Shown: positions 23,101 through 36,400 of the stretch, one piece after another
Numbering within the stretch: the stretch's first letter is position 1
Layout of the letters: the number at the start of each line of letters is the position of its first letter
Origin: Symsagittifera roscoffensis
Lineage: Eukaryota; Xenacoelomorpha; Acoela; Convolutidae
Reading direction: 5' to 3'
DNA length: 64,000 nucleotides
NCBI RefSeq assembly: GCF_963678635.1
Contig: NC_087066.1
Location: forward strand, 31,067,301 to 31,131,300
Position numbers and translations under genes: made by a program
The notes under the pieces: model-generated
What the model was told of the DNA's origin: nothing
The model's database searches: none
Seen by the model: the letters and a program-made list of their open reading frames with translations, nothing else

Positions 23101-26100
23101 CTTAAGAAAAGACTTAAGCGGCGCGACTTGAGAAAATACTTGAGCGGAGCGACATAAGAAAAGACATAAGCGGTGCAACCTAAGAAAAACAGACGACGCG
23201 ACTTAAGAAAGGCTCAAGCGGTGCGACTTAAGACAAGACTTAATGGCTCGACTTAAGAAAAGACTTAAGCGGCGCGACTTGAGAAAAGACTTAAGCGGCG
23301 CGACATAAAAAAATAATTAAACGGTGCAACTTAAGAAAAAACAAAGCGGCTCAATTTAAGAAAGGACTTAAGCGACGCGACTTAAGAAAAGACTAAAGCG
23401 GCTCAATTTAAGAAAAGACTTAAGCGGCGCGACTTAAGAAAAAACTGAGAGCACGACTTAAGAAAAGATTTAAGCGGCGCGACTTCAGAAAAAATTTCAG
23501 CAACGAGACTTAAGAAAAAACTTAAGCGGCGCGACATAAAAAAAACTTAAGCGGCGCGACATAAGAAAAGACTTAAGCGGTGCAACTTAAGAAAAGAATG
23601 AAGGAGCGACTTAAGAAAAGACTTAAGCGGCGCGGCTTAAGAAAAGACTAAAGGGCTCGATTTAAGAAAAGACTTAAGCGGCGCGACTTAAGAAAAGACT
23701 GACAGCACGACTAAAGAAAGGATTTATGCGGCGCGTTTTAAGAAAACACTTCAGCGGCGAGCCTTAAGAAAAGACTCAAGCGGCGCGACTTGAGAAAAAA
23801 CTTAAGCGGCGCGACAAAAGAAAAGACATAAGCGGTGCAACCTAAGAAAAACTGACGGCGCGACTTAAGAAAAGACTCAAGCGGTGCGACTTAAGACAAG
23901 ACTTAAGCGGCGCGACATAAGAAAAGACATATGCGGTGCAACCTAAAAAAAACTGACGGCGCGACTTAAGAAAAGAATCAAGCGGTGCGACGTAAGACAA
24001 GACTTAATGGCTCGATTTAAGAAAAGACTTAAGCGGCGTGACTTGAGAAAATACTTAAGCGGCGCGACCTAAGAAAAACAGACGACGCGACTTAAGAAAG
24101 GCTCAAGCGGTGCGACTTAAGACAAGACTTAATGGCTCGACTTAAGAAAATACTTAAGCGGCGCGACTTGAGAAAAGACTTAAGCGGCGCGACATAAAAA
24201 AATAATTAAACGGTGCAACTTAAGAAAAACCAAAGCGGCTCAATTTAAGAAAGGACTTAAGCGACGCGACTTAAGAAAAGACTAAAGCGGCTCAATTTAA
24301 GAAAAGACTTAAGCGGCGCGACTTAAGAAAAAACTGAGAGCACGACTTAAGAAAAGATTTAAGCGGCGCGACTTCAGAAAAAATTTCAGCAACGAGACTT
24401 AAGAAAAAACTTAAGCGGCGCGACATAAAAAAAACTTAAGCGGCGCGACATAAGAAAAGACTTAAGCGGTGCAACTTAAGAAAAGAATGAAGGAGCGACT
24501 TAAGAAAAGACTTAAGCGGCGCGGCTTAAGAAAAGACTAAAGGGCTCGATTTAAGAAAAGACTTAAGCGGCGCGACTTAAGAAAAGACTGACAGCACGAC
24601 TAAAGAAAGAATTTATGCGGCGCTTTTTAAGAAAACACTTCAGCGGCGAGCCTTAAGAAAAGACTCAAGCGGCGCGACTTGAGAAAAAACTTAAGCGGCG
24701 CGACAAAAGAAAAGACATAAGCGGTGCAACCTAAGAAAAACTGACGGCGCGACTTAAGAAAAGACTCAAGCGGTGCGACTTAAGACAAGACTTAAGCGGC
24801 GCGACATAAGAAAAGATATATGCGGTGCAACCTAAAAAAAACTGACGGCGCGACTTAAGAAAAGAATCAAGCGTTGCGACGTAAGACAAGACTTAATGGC
24901 TCGATTTAAGAAAAGACTTAAGCGGCGCGACTTGAGAAAATACTTAAGCGGCGCGACCTAAGAAAAGACATAAGCGGTGCAACCTAAGAAAAACTGACGG
25001 CGCGACTTAAGTAAGGCTCAAGCGGAGCGACCTAAGACAAGACTTAATGGCTGGACTTAAGAAAAGACTTAATCGGCGCGACTTGAGAAAATACTTAAGT
25101 GGCGCGACTTAGGAAAAGACTGACGGCGCGACTTAAGAAAAAACTAAAGCGGCGCGACTTAAGAAAAGACGCAAGCGGCGCGACATAAGAAAACACTTAC
25201 GCGGCGCGGCTTAAGAAAAGAATTCAGCGGCGAGACTTAAGAAAAAACTTAAGCGGCGCGACTTAAGAAAAGACTGACAGTGCAACTTAAGAAAAAGATA
25301 AGCGGCTCAATTTAAGAAAGGATTTAAGCGGCACGACTTAAGAAAGGCTCAAGCGGCGCGACATAAAAAAAAATTAAACGGTGCAACTTAAGAAAAAACT
25401 AAGCGGCTCAATTTAGGAAAGGACTTAAGCGGCGCGACTTAAGAAAAGACTAAAGCGGCTCAATTTGAGAAAAGACTTAAGCGGCGCGACTTAAGAAAAA
25501 ACTGAGAGCACGACTTAAGAAAAGATTGAAGCGGCGCGACTTCAGAAAAAACTTCAGCGGTGAGACTTAAGAAAAAACTTAAGCGGCGCGACTTAGGAAA
25601 AAACATAAGCGGCGCGACATAAGAAAAGACTTAAGCGGTGCAACTTAAGAAAAGAATGAAGGCGCGACTTAAGAAAAGACTTAAGCGGCGCGACTTAAGA
25701 AAAGACTAAAGCGGCTCGATTTAAGAAAAGACTTAAGCGGCGCGACTTAAGAAAAGACTGACAGCACGACTAAAGAAAGGATTTATGCCGCGCGACTTAA
25801 GAAAACACTTCAGCGGCGAGCCTTAAGAAAAGACTCAAGCGGCGCGACTTGAGAAAAAACTTAAGCGGCGCGACATAAGGAAAGACATAAGCGGTGCAAC
25901 CTAAGAAAAACTGACGGCGCGACTTAAGAAAAGACTCAAGCGGTGCGACTTAAGACAAGACTTAAGCGGCGCGACATAAGAAAAGACATAAGCGGTGCAA
26001 CCTAAGAAAAACTGACGGCGCGACCTAAGAAAAGACTCAAGCGGTGCGACTTAAGACAAGACTTAATGGCTCGACTTAAGAAAAGACTTAAGCGGCGCGA

Positions 26101-27600
26101 CTTGAGAAAATACTTGAGCGGAGCGACATAAGAAAAGACATAAGCGGTGCAACCTAAGAAAAACTGACGGCGCGACTTAAGAAAGGCTCAAGCGGTGCGA
26201 CTTAAGACAAGACTTAATGGCTCGACTTAAGAAAAGACTTAAGCGGCGCGAGTTGAGAAAAGACTTAAGCGGCGCGACATAAAAAAATAATTAAACGGTG
26301 CAATTTAAGAAAAAACTAAGCGGCTCAATTTAAGAAAGGACTTAAGCGGCGCGACTTAAGAAAAGACTAAAGCGGCTCAATTTAAGAAAAGACTTAAGCG
26401 GCGCGACTTAAGAAAAAACTGAGAGCACGACTTAAGAAAAGATTTAAGCGGCGCGACTTCAGAAAAAACTTCAGCGGTGAGACTTAAGAAAAAACTTAAG
26501 CGGCGCGAATTAGGAAAAAACCTAAGCGGCGCGACAAAAGAAAAGACTTAAGCGGTGCAACTTAAGAAAAGAATGAAGGCGCGACTTAAGAAAAGACTTA
26601 AGCGGCGCGACTTAAGAAAAGACTAAAGCGGCTCCATTTAAGAAAAGACTTAAGCGGCGCGACTTAAGAAAAGACTGACAGCACGACTAAAGAAAGGATT
26701 TATGCGGCGCGACTTAAGAAAACACTTCAGCGGTGAGCCTTTAGAAAAAACTCAAGCGGCGCGACTTGAGAAAAAACTTAAGCGGCGCGACATAACAAAG
26801 GACATAAGCGGTGCAACCTAAGAAAAACTGACGGCGCGACTTAAGAAAAGACTCAAGCGGTGCGAATTAAGACAAGACTTAAGCGGCGCGACATAAGAAA
26901 AGACATAAGCGGTGCAGCCTAAGAAAAACTGACGGCGCGACGTAAGAAAAGACTCAAGCGGTGCGACTTAAGACAAGACTTAATGGCTCGACTTAAGAAA
27001 AGACTTAAGCGGCGCGACTTGAGAAAAAACTTGAGCGGCGCGACATAAGAAAAATCATAAGCGGTGCAACCTAAGAAAAACAGACGGCGCGACTTAAGAA
27101 AGTAAGACTTAAGAGGCGCGACTTGAGAAAATACTTAAGCGGCGAGACTTAGGAAAAGACTGACGGCGCGACTTAACAAAAGACTAAAGCGGCGCGACTT
27201 AGGAAAAGACGCAAGCGGCGCGACATAAGAAAACACTTACACGGCGCGGCTTAAGAAAAGAATTTAGCGGCGAGACTTAAGAAAAAACTTTAGCGACGCG
27301 ACATAAGAAAAGACTGACGGCGCGACATAAGAAAAGACTTAAGCGGCACAACTTAAGAAAAGACTTAAACGGCGCGACATAAAAAAAAAAATTAAGCGGC
27401 GCGACATAAGAAAAGACTGACGGCGCGACATAAGAAAAGACTTAAGCGGCACAACTTAAGAAAAGACTTAAAGGCTCGACCTAAGAAAAGACTCAAGCGG
27501 TGCGACTTAAGGCAAGAGTTAATGGCTCGACTTAAGAAAAGACTTAAGCGGCGCGACTTGAGAAAATAATTAAGCGGCGCGACTTAAGAAAAGACTAAAG
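20186..27600 (+). repeat. higher-order repeats, about 0.9-1.2 kb grouped in a 2.97-kb super-repeat
   Basis: The marker GACAGCACGACTAAAGAAAG occurs at 20,186, 21,078, 21,618, 22,786, 23,701, 24,590 (with one change), 25,760 and 26,677. Successive gaps are 892, 540, 1,168, 915, 889, 1,170 and 917. Markers three apart are separated by 2,972, 2,974 and 2,976 bp. A second marker, TAAGTAAGGCTCAAG, lies at 22,035 and 25,008, 2,973 bp apart. The block was therefore duplicated as a unit of about 2.97 kb, itself made of three shorter blocks. Confidence 0.85.
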
Positions 27601-30600
27601 CGGCGCGACTTAAGAAAAGACGCAAGCGGCGCGACATAAGAAAACACTTACGTGGCGCGGCTTAAGAAAAGAATTTAGCGGCGAGACTTAAGAAAAAACT
27701 TTAGCGGCGCGACTTAAGAAAAGACTGACGGCGCGACATAAGAAAAGACTTAAGCGGCACAACTTAAGAAAAGACTTAAACGGCGCGACATAAGAAAAGA
27801 ATCAAGCGGTGCGACTTAAGACAAGACTTAATGGCTCGACTTAAGAAAAGACTTAAGCGGCGCGACTTGAGAAAATACTTAAGCGATGCGACATAAGAAA
27901 AGACATAAGCGGTGCAACCTAAGAAAAACAGACGGCGCGACTTAAGAAAGGCTCAAGCGGTGCGACTTAAGACAAGACTTAATGGCTCGACTTAAGAAAA
28001 GACTTAAGCGGCGCGACTAGAGAAAATACTTAAGCGGCGCGACTTAGGAAAAGACTGACGGCGCGACTTAAGAAAAGACTAAAGCGGTGCGACTTAAGAC
28101 AAGACTTAATGGCTCGACTTAAGAAAAGACTTAAGCGGCGCGACTTGAGAAAAAACTTAAGCGGCACAACTTAAGAAAAGACTTAAACGGCGCGACATAA
28201 AAAAAAAATTTATGCGGTGCGACATAAGAAAAGACTGACGGCGCGACATAAGAAAAGACTTAAGCGGCACAACTTAAGAAAAGACTTAAAGGCTCGACCT
28301 AAGAAAAGACTCAAGCGGTGCGACTTAAGGCAAGAGTTAATGGCTCGACTTAAGAAAAGATTTAAGCGGCGCGACTTGAGAAAATAATTAAGCGGCGCGA
28401 CTTAAGAAAAGACTAAAGCGGCGCGACTTAAGAAAAGACGCAAGCGGCGCGACATAAGAAAACACTTACGTGGCGCGGCTTAAGAAAAGAATTTAGCGGC
28501 GAGACTTAAGAAAAAACTTTAGCGGCGCGACTTAAGAAAAGACTGACGGCGCGACATAAGAAAAGACTTAAGCGGCACAACTTAAGAAAAGACTTAAACG
28601 GCGCGACATAAGAAAAGACTTAAGCGGCGCGACTTGAGAAAATACTTAAGCGATGCGACATAAGAAAAGACATAAGCGTTGCAACCTAAGAAAAACAGAC
28701 GGCGCGACTTAAGAAAGGCTCAAGCGGTGCGACTTAAGACAAGACTTAATGGCTCGACTTAAGAAAAGACTTAAGCGGCGCGACTTGAGAAAATACTTAA
28801 GCGGCGCGACTTAGGAAAAGACTGACGGCGCGACTTAAGAAAAGACTAAAGCGGTGCGACTTAAGACAAGACTTAATGGCTCGACTTAAGAAAAGACTTA
28901 AGCGGCGCGACTTGAGAAAAAACTTGAGCGGCGCGACATAAGAAAAATCATAAGCGGTGCAACCTAAGAAAAACAGACGGCGCGACTTAAGAAAGTAAGA
29001 CTTAAGCGGCGCGACTTGAGGAAATACTTAAGCGGCGAGACTTAGGAAAAGACTGACGGCGCGACTTAACAAACGACTAAAGCGGCGCGACTTAGCAAAA
29101 GACGCAAGCGGCGCGACATAAGAAAACACTTACGCGGCGCGGCTTAAGAAAAGAATTTAGCGGCGAAACTTAAGAAAAAACTTTAGCGACGCGACTTAAG
29201 AAAAGACTGACGGCGCGACATAAGAAAAGACTTAAGCGGCACAACTTAAGAAAAGACTTAAACGTCGCGACATAAAAAAAAATTTTAAGCGGCGCGACAT
29301 AAGAAAAGACTGACGGCGCGACATAAGAAAAGACTTAAGCGGCACAACTTAAGAAAAGACTTAAAGGCTCGACCTAAGAAAAGACTCAAGCGGTGCGACT
29401 TAAGGCAAGAGTTAATGGCTCGACTTAAGAAAAGACTTAAGCGGCGCGACTTGAGAAAATAATTAAACGGCGCGACTTAAGAAAAGACTTAAGCGGCACA
29501 GCTTAAGAAAAGACTTAAACGGCGCGACATCAAAAAAAAATTTAAGCGGTGCGACATAAGAAAAGACTGACGGCGCGACATAAGAAAAATCATAAGCGGT
29601 GCAACCTAAGAAAAACAGACGGCGCGACTTAAGAAAGTAAGACTTAAGCGGCGCGACTTGAGGAAATACTTAAGCGGCGAGACTTAGGAAAAGACTGACG
29701 GCGCGACTTAACAAACGACTAAAGCGGCGCGACTTAGCAAAAGACGCAAGCGGCGCGACATAAGAAAACACTTACGCGGCGCGGCTTAAGAAAAGAATTT
29801 AGCGGCGAAACTTAAGAAAAAACTTTAGCGACGCGACTTAAGAAAAGACTGACGGCGCGACATAAGAAAAGACTTAAGCGGCACAACTTAAGAAAAGACT
29901 TAAACGTCGCGACATAAAAAAAAATTTTAAGCGGCGCGACATAAGAAAAGACTGACGGCGCGACATAAGAAAAGACTTAAGCGGCACAACTTAAGAAAAG
30001 ACTTAAAGGCTCGACCTAAGAAAAGACTCAAGCGGTGCGACTTAAGGCAAGAGTTAATGGCTCGACTTAAGAAAAGACTTAAGCGGCGCGACTTGAGAAA
30101 ATAATTAAGCGGCGCGACTTAAGAAAAGACTTAAGCGGCACAACTTAAGAAAAGACTTAAACGGCGCGACATCAAAAAAAAATTTAAGCGGTGCGACATA
30201 AGAAAAGACTGACGGCGCGACATAAGAAAAGACTTAAGCGGCACAACTTAAGAAAAGACTTAAAGGCTCGACCTAAGAAAAGACTCAAGCGGTGCGACTT
30301 AAGGCAAGAGTTAATGGCTCGACTTAAGAAAAGACTTAAGCGGCGCGACTTGAGAAAATAATTAAGCGGCGCGACTTAAGAAAAGACTAAAGCGGCCCGA
30401 CTTAAGAAAAGACGCAAGCGGCGCGACATAAGAAAACACTTACGTGGCGCGGCTTAAGAAAAGAATTTAGCGGCGAGACTTAAGAAAAAACTTTAGCGGC
30501 GCGACTTAAGAAAAGACTGACGGCGCGACATAAGAAAAGACTTAAGCGGCACAACTTAAGAAAAGACTTAAACGGCGCGACATAAGAAAAGAATCAAGCG

Positions 30601-33400
30601 GTGCGACTTAAGACAAGACTTAATGGCTCGACTTAAGAAAAGACTTAAGCGGCGCGACTTGAGAAAATACTTAAGCGATGCGACATAAGAAAAGACATAA
30701 GCGGTGCAACCTAAGAAAAACAGACGGCGCGACTTAAGAAAGTAAGACTTAAGCGGCGCGACTTGAGAAAATACTTAAGCGGCGAGACTTAGGAAAAGAC
30801 TGACGGCGCGACTTAACAAAAGACTAAAGCGGCGCGACTTAGGAAAAGACGCAAGCGGCGCGACATAAGAAAACACTTACGCGGCGCGGCTTAAGAAAAG
30901 AATTTAGCGGCGAGACTTAAGAAAAAACTTTAGCGACGCGACTTAAGAAAAGACTGACGGCGCGACATAAGAAAAGACTTAAGCGGCACAAGTTAAGAAA
31001 AGACTTAAACGGCGCGACATAAAAAAAAATTTTAAGCGGCGCGACATAAGAAAAGACTGACGGCGCGATATAAGAAAAGACTTAAGCGGCACAACTTAAG
31101 AAAAGACTTAAAGGCTCGACCTAAGAAAAGACTCAAGCGGTGCGACTTAAGGCAAGAGTTAATGGCTCGACTTAAGAAAAGACTTAAGCGGCGCGACTTG
31201 AGAAAATAATTAAGCGGCGCGACTTAAGAAAAGACTAAAGCGGCGCGACTTAAGAAAAGACGCAAGCGGCGCGACATAAGAAAACACTTACGTGGCGCGG
31301 CTTAAGAAAAGAATTTAGCGGCGAGACTTAAGAAAAAACTTTAGCGGCGCGACTTAAGAAAAGACTTAAACGGCGCGACATAAGAAAAAACTTAAGCGGC
31401 GCGACATAAGAAAAGACTGACGGCGCGACATAAGAAAAGACTTAAGCGGCACAACTTAAGAAAAGACTTAAAGGCTCGACCTAAGAAAAGAATCAAGCGG
31501 TGCGACTTAAGACAAGACTTAATGGCTCGACTTAAGAAAAGACTTAAGCGGCGCGACTTGAGAAAATACTTAAGCGATGCGACATAAGAAAAGACATAAG
31601 CGGTGCAACCTAAGAAAAACAGACGGCGCGACTTAAGAAAGGCTCAAGCGGTGCGACTTAAGACAAGACTTAATGGCTCGACTTAAGAAAAGACTTAAGC
31701 GGCGCGACTTGAGAAAATACTTAAGCGGCGCGACTTAGGAAAAGACTGACGGCGCTACTTAAGAAAAGACTAAAGCGGCGCGACTTAAGAAAATACGCAA
31801 GTGGCGCGACATAAGAAAACACTTAAGCGGCGCGGCTTAAGAAAAGAATTCAGCGGCGAGACTAAAGAAAAAACTTTAGCGGCGCGACTTAAGAAAAGAC
31901 TGACGGCGCAACATAAGAAAAGACTTAAGCGGCACAACTTAAGAAAAGACTTAAACGGCGCGACTTAAGAAAAAACTTAAGCGGCGCGACATAAGAAAAG
32001 ACTGACGGCGCGACATAAGAAAAGACTTAAGCGGCACAACTTTAGAAAAGACTTAAAGGCTCGACTTAAGAAAAGACTTAAGCGGCGCGATTTGAGAAAA
32101 AACTTAAGCGGCGCGACTTAGTAAAAGACTGACGGCGCGACTTAAGAAAAGACTACAGCGGCGCGACTTAAGAAAAGACGCAAGCGGCGCGACATAAGAA
32201 AACACTTGGGCGGCGCGGCTTAAGAAAAAAATTCAGCGGCGAGACTTAAGAAAAAACTTAAGCGGCGCGACTTAAGAAAAGACTGACGGCGCGACATAAG
32301 AAAAGACTTAAGCGGCACAACTTAAGAAAAAACTTAAACGGCGCGACATAAGAAAAGACTGATGGCGCGACATAAGAAAAGTTTTAAGCGGCACAACTTA
32401 AGAAAAGACTTGAAGGCTCGACTTAAGAACAGACTTAAGCGGCGCGACTTGAGAAAAAACTTAAGCGGCGCGACTTAGGAAAAGACTGACGGCGCGACTT
32501 AAGAAAACACTTAAGCGGCGCGGCTTAAGAAAAGAATTCAGCGGCGAGACTTAAGAAAAAACTTAAGCGGCGCGACTTAAGAAAAGACTGACGGCACGAC
32601 ATAAGAAAAGACTTAAGCGGCACAACTTAAGAATAAACTTAAGCGGCGCGACTTAAGAAAAAGCGTAAGCGGCGCGACATAAGAAAAGACTTAAGCGGTG
32701 CAACTTAAGAAAAGAATGAAGGCGCGACTTAAGAAAAAACTTAAGCGGCGCGACATAGAAAAGACTGACGGCTCGATTTCAGAAAAGACTAAAGCGGCAC
32801 ACCTTAAGACAAGACTTAAGCAGCGCGACTTAAGAAAAGACTGACAGCGCGACTTGGAAAAAGATTGACGGCGCGACTTGAGAAAAGACTTAGGCTGACG
32901 ACTAAAGAATTGATTGAGTAACGCGACTTAAGAAATGACTTAAGCGGCGCGACTTAAGCAAAGACTTAAGCGGCGCGAACTAAGAAAGAACTTGAGCGGT
33001 GCGGCTTAAGAAAAAACTTAAATGACGCGACTTAGGAAAAGTCTTAAGCGGCGCAACCTAAGAAAAGAATTGAGCGGCGTGATTAGGAAAAGACTTAAGC
33101 GGCATGATTAGGAAAAGACTTAAGCGGCGCAACTTAAAAAAAGACTTAAGCGGCGCAAGTTAAGAAAAGTCGCAAGCGGCGAGACATAAGAAAACACTTA
33201 AGCGGCGCGGCTTAAGAAAGAACTTGAGCGTCGCGACATAAGAAAAGAATTATGCGGCACAACTTAAGAAAAGACTTGAACGGCGCGACTTCAGAAAAAA
33301 CTTAAGCGGCGCGACATAAGAAAAGACTTCAGCGGCGCAACTTAAGGAAAAACTGACGGCGCGACTTATGAAAAGACTCAAGCGGCGCGACTTGAGAAAA
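27048..33400 (+). repeat. satellite subfamily with GGCACAACTTAAG units and irregular block duplications
   Basis: Alternating GGCGCGACATAAG and GGCACAACTTAAG units dominate. The marker AGTAAGACTTAAG is at 27,101, 28,994, 29,636 and 30,741. The 642-bp step between 28,994 and 29,636 encloses nearly identical sequence. Spacing is less regular than in the block to the left. Confidence 0.7.
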
Positions 33401-36400
33401 ACTTGAATTAAGAAAAAACTTAAGCGTAGTGAGGAAAGAATTAAGTGGCGCGACTTAAGAAAAGACTGACGGCGCGAATTAGGAAAAGGCTTAAGCGGCG
33501 CGACTTAGGAAAAGACGCAAGCGGCGCGACATAAGAATACATTTAAGCTAAGCGGCGCGGCTTAAGAAAGAACTTGAGCGGCGCGACATAAGAAAAGACT
33601 TAAGCGGCACAACTTAAGAAAAGACTTAAATGGCGCGAATTAAAGAAAAACTTGACCGGTGCAACCTAAGAAAAGTTTTAAGCGGCCCAACTTAAGAAAA
33701 TACTGACTGCTTGAATTAAGAAAAGTCTAAGGCGGCACGCCTTAAGAAAAGACTGACAGCGCGACTTCAGAAAAGATTGACGGCGCGACTTGAGAAAAAG
33801 CTTAGGCTGCGCGACTTAAGAAATGATTGAGCAACGTGACTTAAGAAAAGACTTAATGGCTCGACTTAAGAAAAGACTTAAGCGGCACGACTTAAGAAAA
33901 GACTGAGAGCGCGACTTGAGAAAAGATTGACGGCGCGACTTGAGAAAAGGCTTAGGCTGCGCGACTTAAGAAATGATTGAGCAACATGACTTAAGAAATG
34001 ACTTAAGTGGCGCGACTTAAGAAAAGACTTATGCGGCACAACTTAAGAAAAGACTTAAACGGCGCGACTTAAGAAATAACTTAAGCGGCGCGACATAAGA
34101 AAAGACTGAGAGCGCGACTTGAGAAAATATTGACGGCGCGACTTGATAAAAGGCTTAGGCTGAGCGACTTAAGAAATGATTGAGCAAAGTGACTTAAGAA
34201 ATGACTTAAGCGGCACGACTTAAGAAAAAAATGACAGCGCGACTTGAGAAAAGATTGACGGCGCGACTTGAGAAAAGGCTTAGGCTGAGCGACTTAAGAA
34301 ATGATTGAGCAACGTGACTTAAGAAATGACTTAAGCGGCGCGACTTAAGAAAAAACTTAAGCGGCGCGACATAAGAAAAGACTTAAGCGGCGCAGCTTCA
34401 GAAAAAACTGACGGCGCGACTTAAGAAAAGACTCAAGCGGCGCGACTTGAGAAAAACTTGAATTAAAAAAAAACTTAAGCGTAGTGAGGAAAGACTTAAG
34501 TGGCTCGACTTAAGAAAAGACTTAAGCGGCACGACTTAAGAAAAGACTGAGAGCGCGACTTGAGAAAAGATTGACGGCGCGACTTGAGAAAAGGCTTAGG
34601 CTGCGCGACTTAAGAAATGATTGAGCAACATGACTTAAGAAATGACTTAAGTGGCGCGACTTAAGAAAAGACTTATGCGGCACAACTTAAGAAAAGACTT
34701 AAACGGCGCGACTTAAGAAATAACTTAAGCGGCGCGACATAAGAAAAGACTGAGAGCGCGACTTGAGAAAATATTGATGGCGCGACTTGATAAAAGGCTT
34801 AGGCTGAGCGACTTAAGAAATGATTGAGCAAAGTGACTTAAGAAATGACTTAAGCGGCACGACTTAAGAAAAAAATGACAGCGCGACTTGAGAAAAGATT
34901 GACGGCGCGACTTGAGAAAAGGCTTAGGCTGAGCGACTTAAGAAATGATTGAGCAACGTGACTTAAGAAATGACTTAAGCGGCGCGACTTAAGAAAAAAC
35001 TTAAGCGGCGCGACATAAGAAAAGACTTAAGCGGCGCAGCTTCAGAAAAAACTGACGGCGCGACTTAAGAAAAGACTCAAGCGGCGCGACTTGAGAAAAA
35101 CTTGAATTAAAAAAAAACTTAAGCGTAGTGAGGAAAGACTTAAGTGGCGCGACTTAAGAAAAGACTTATGTGGCACAACTTAAGAAAAGACTTAAGCGGC
35201 GCGACTTAAGAAATAACTTATGCGGCGCGACATAAGAAAAGACTTAAGCGGCGCAACTTAAGGAAAAACTGACGGCGCGGCTTAAGGAAAGACTCAAGCG
35301 GCGCGGCTTGAGAAAAATTTGAATTAAAAAAAACTTAAGCGTAGTGAGGAAAGACTTAAGTGGCGCGACTTAAGAAAAGACGCAAGCGGCGCGACATAAG
35401 AAAACACTTGAGCGGCGCGACATAAGAAAAGACTTAAGCGGCACAACTTAAGAAAAGACTTAAACGGCGCGAATTAAGGAAAAATTTGAGCGGTGCGACC
35501 TAAGAAAAGACTGACTGCTCGACTTGAGAAAAAATTGACGGCGCGACTTGAGAAAAGACTTATGCGGCACAACTTAAGAAAAGACTGACAGCGTGACTTG
35601 AGAAAATATTGACGGCGCGACTTGAGAAAAGACTTATGCCGCACAACTTAAGAAAAGACTGACAGCGCGACTTGAGAAAAGATTGACGGCGCGACTTGAG
35701 AAAAGGCTTAGGCTGAGCGACTTAAGAAATGATTGAGCAACGTGACTTAAGAAATGAATTAAGCGGCACGACTTAAGAAAAGACTGACAGCGCGACTTGA
35801 GAAAATATTGACGGCGCGACTTGAGAAAAGGCTAAGGCTGAGCGACTTAAGAAAAGATTGAGCAACGTGACTTAAGAAATGACTTAAGCGGCGCGACTTA
35901 AGAAAAAACTTAAGTGGCGCGACTTAAGAAAAGACTTATGCGGCACAACTTAAGAAAAAATTTAAACGGCGCGACTTAAGAAATAACCTAAGCGGCGCGA
36001 CATAAGAAAAGACTTAAGCGGCGCAATTTAAGGAAAAACTGACGGCGCGACTTAAGAAAAGACTCAAGCGGCACGACTTGAGAAAAACTTGAATTAAGAG
36101 AAAACTGAAGCGTAGTGAGGAAATACTTAAGTGGGGCGACTTAAGGAAAGACTGACGGCGCGAATTAGGAAAAGGCTTAAGCGGCGCGACTTAAGAAAAG
36201 ACGCAAGCGGCGCGACATAAGAAAACACTTGAGCGGCGCGACATAAGAAAAGACTTAAGCGGCACAACTTAAGAAAAGACTTAAACGGCGCGAATTAAGG
36301 AAAAATTTGAGCGGTGCGACCTAAGAAAAGAGTGACTGCTCGACTTGAGAAAAGATTGACGGCGCGACTTGAGGAAAGACTTATGCGGCACAACTTAAGA

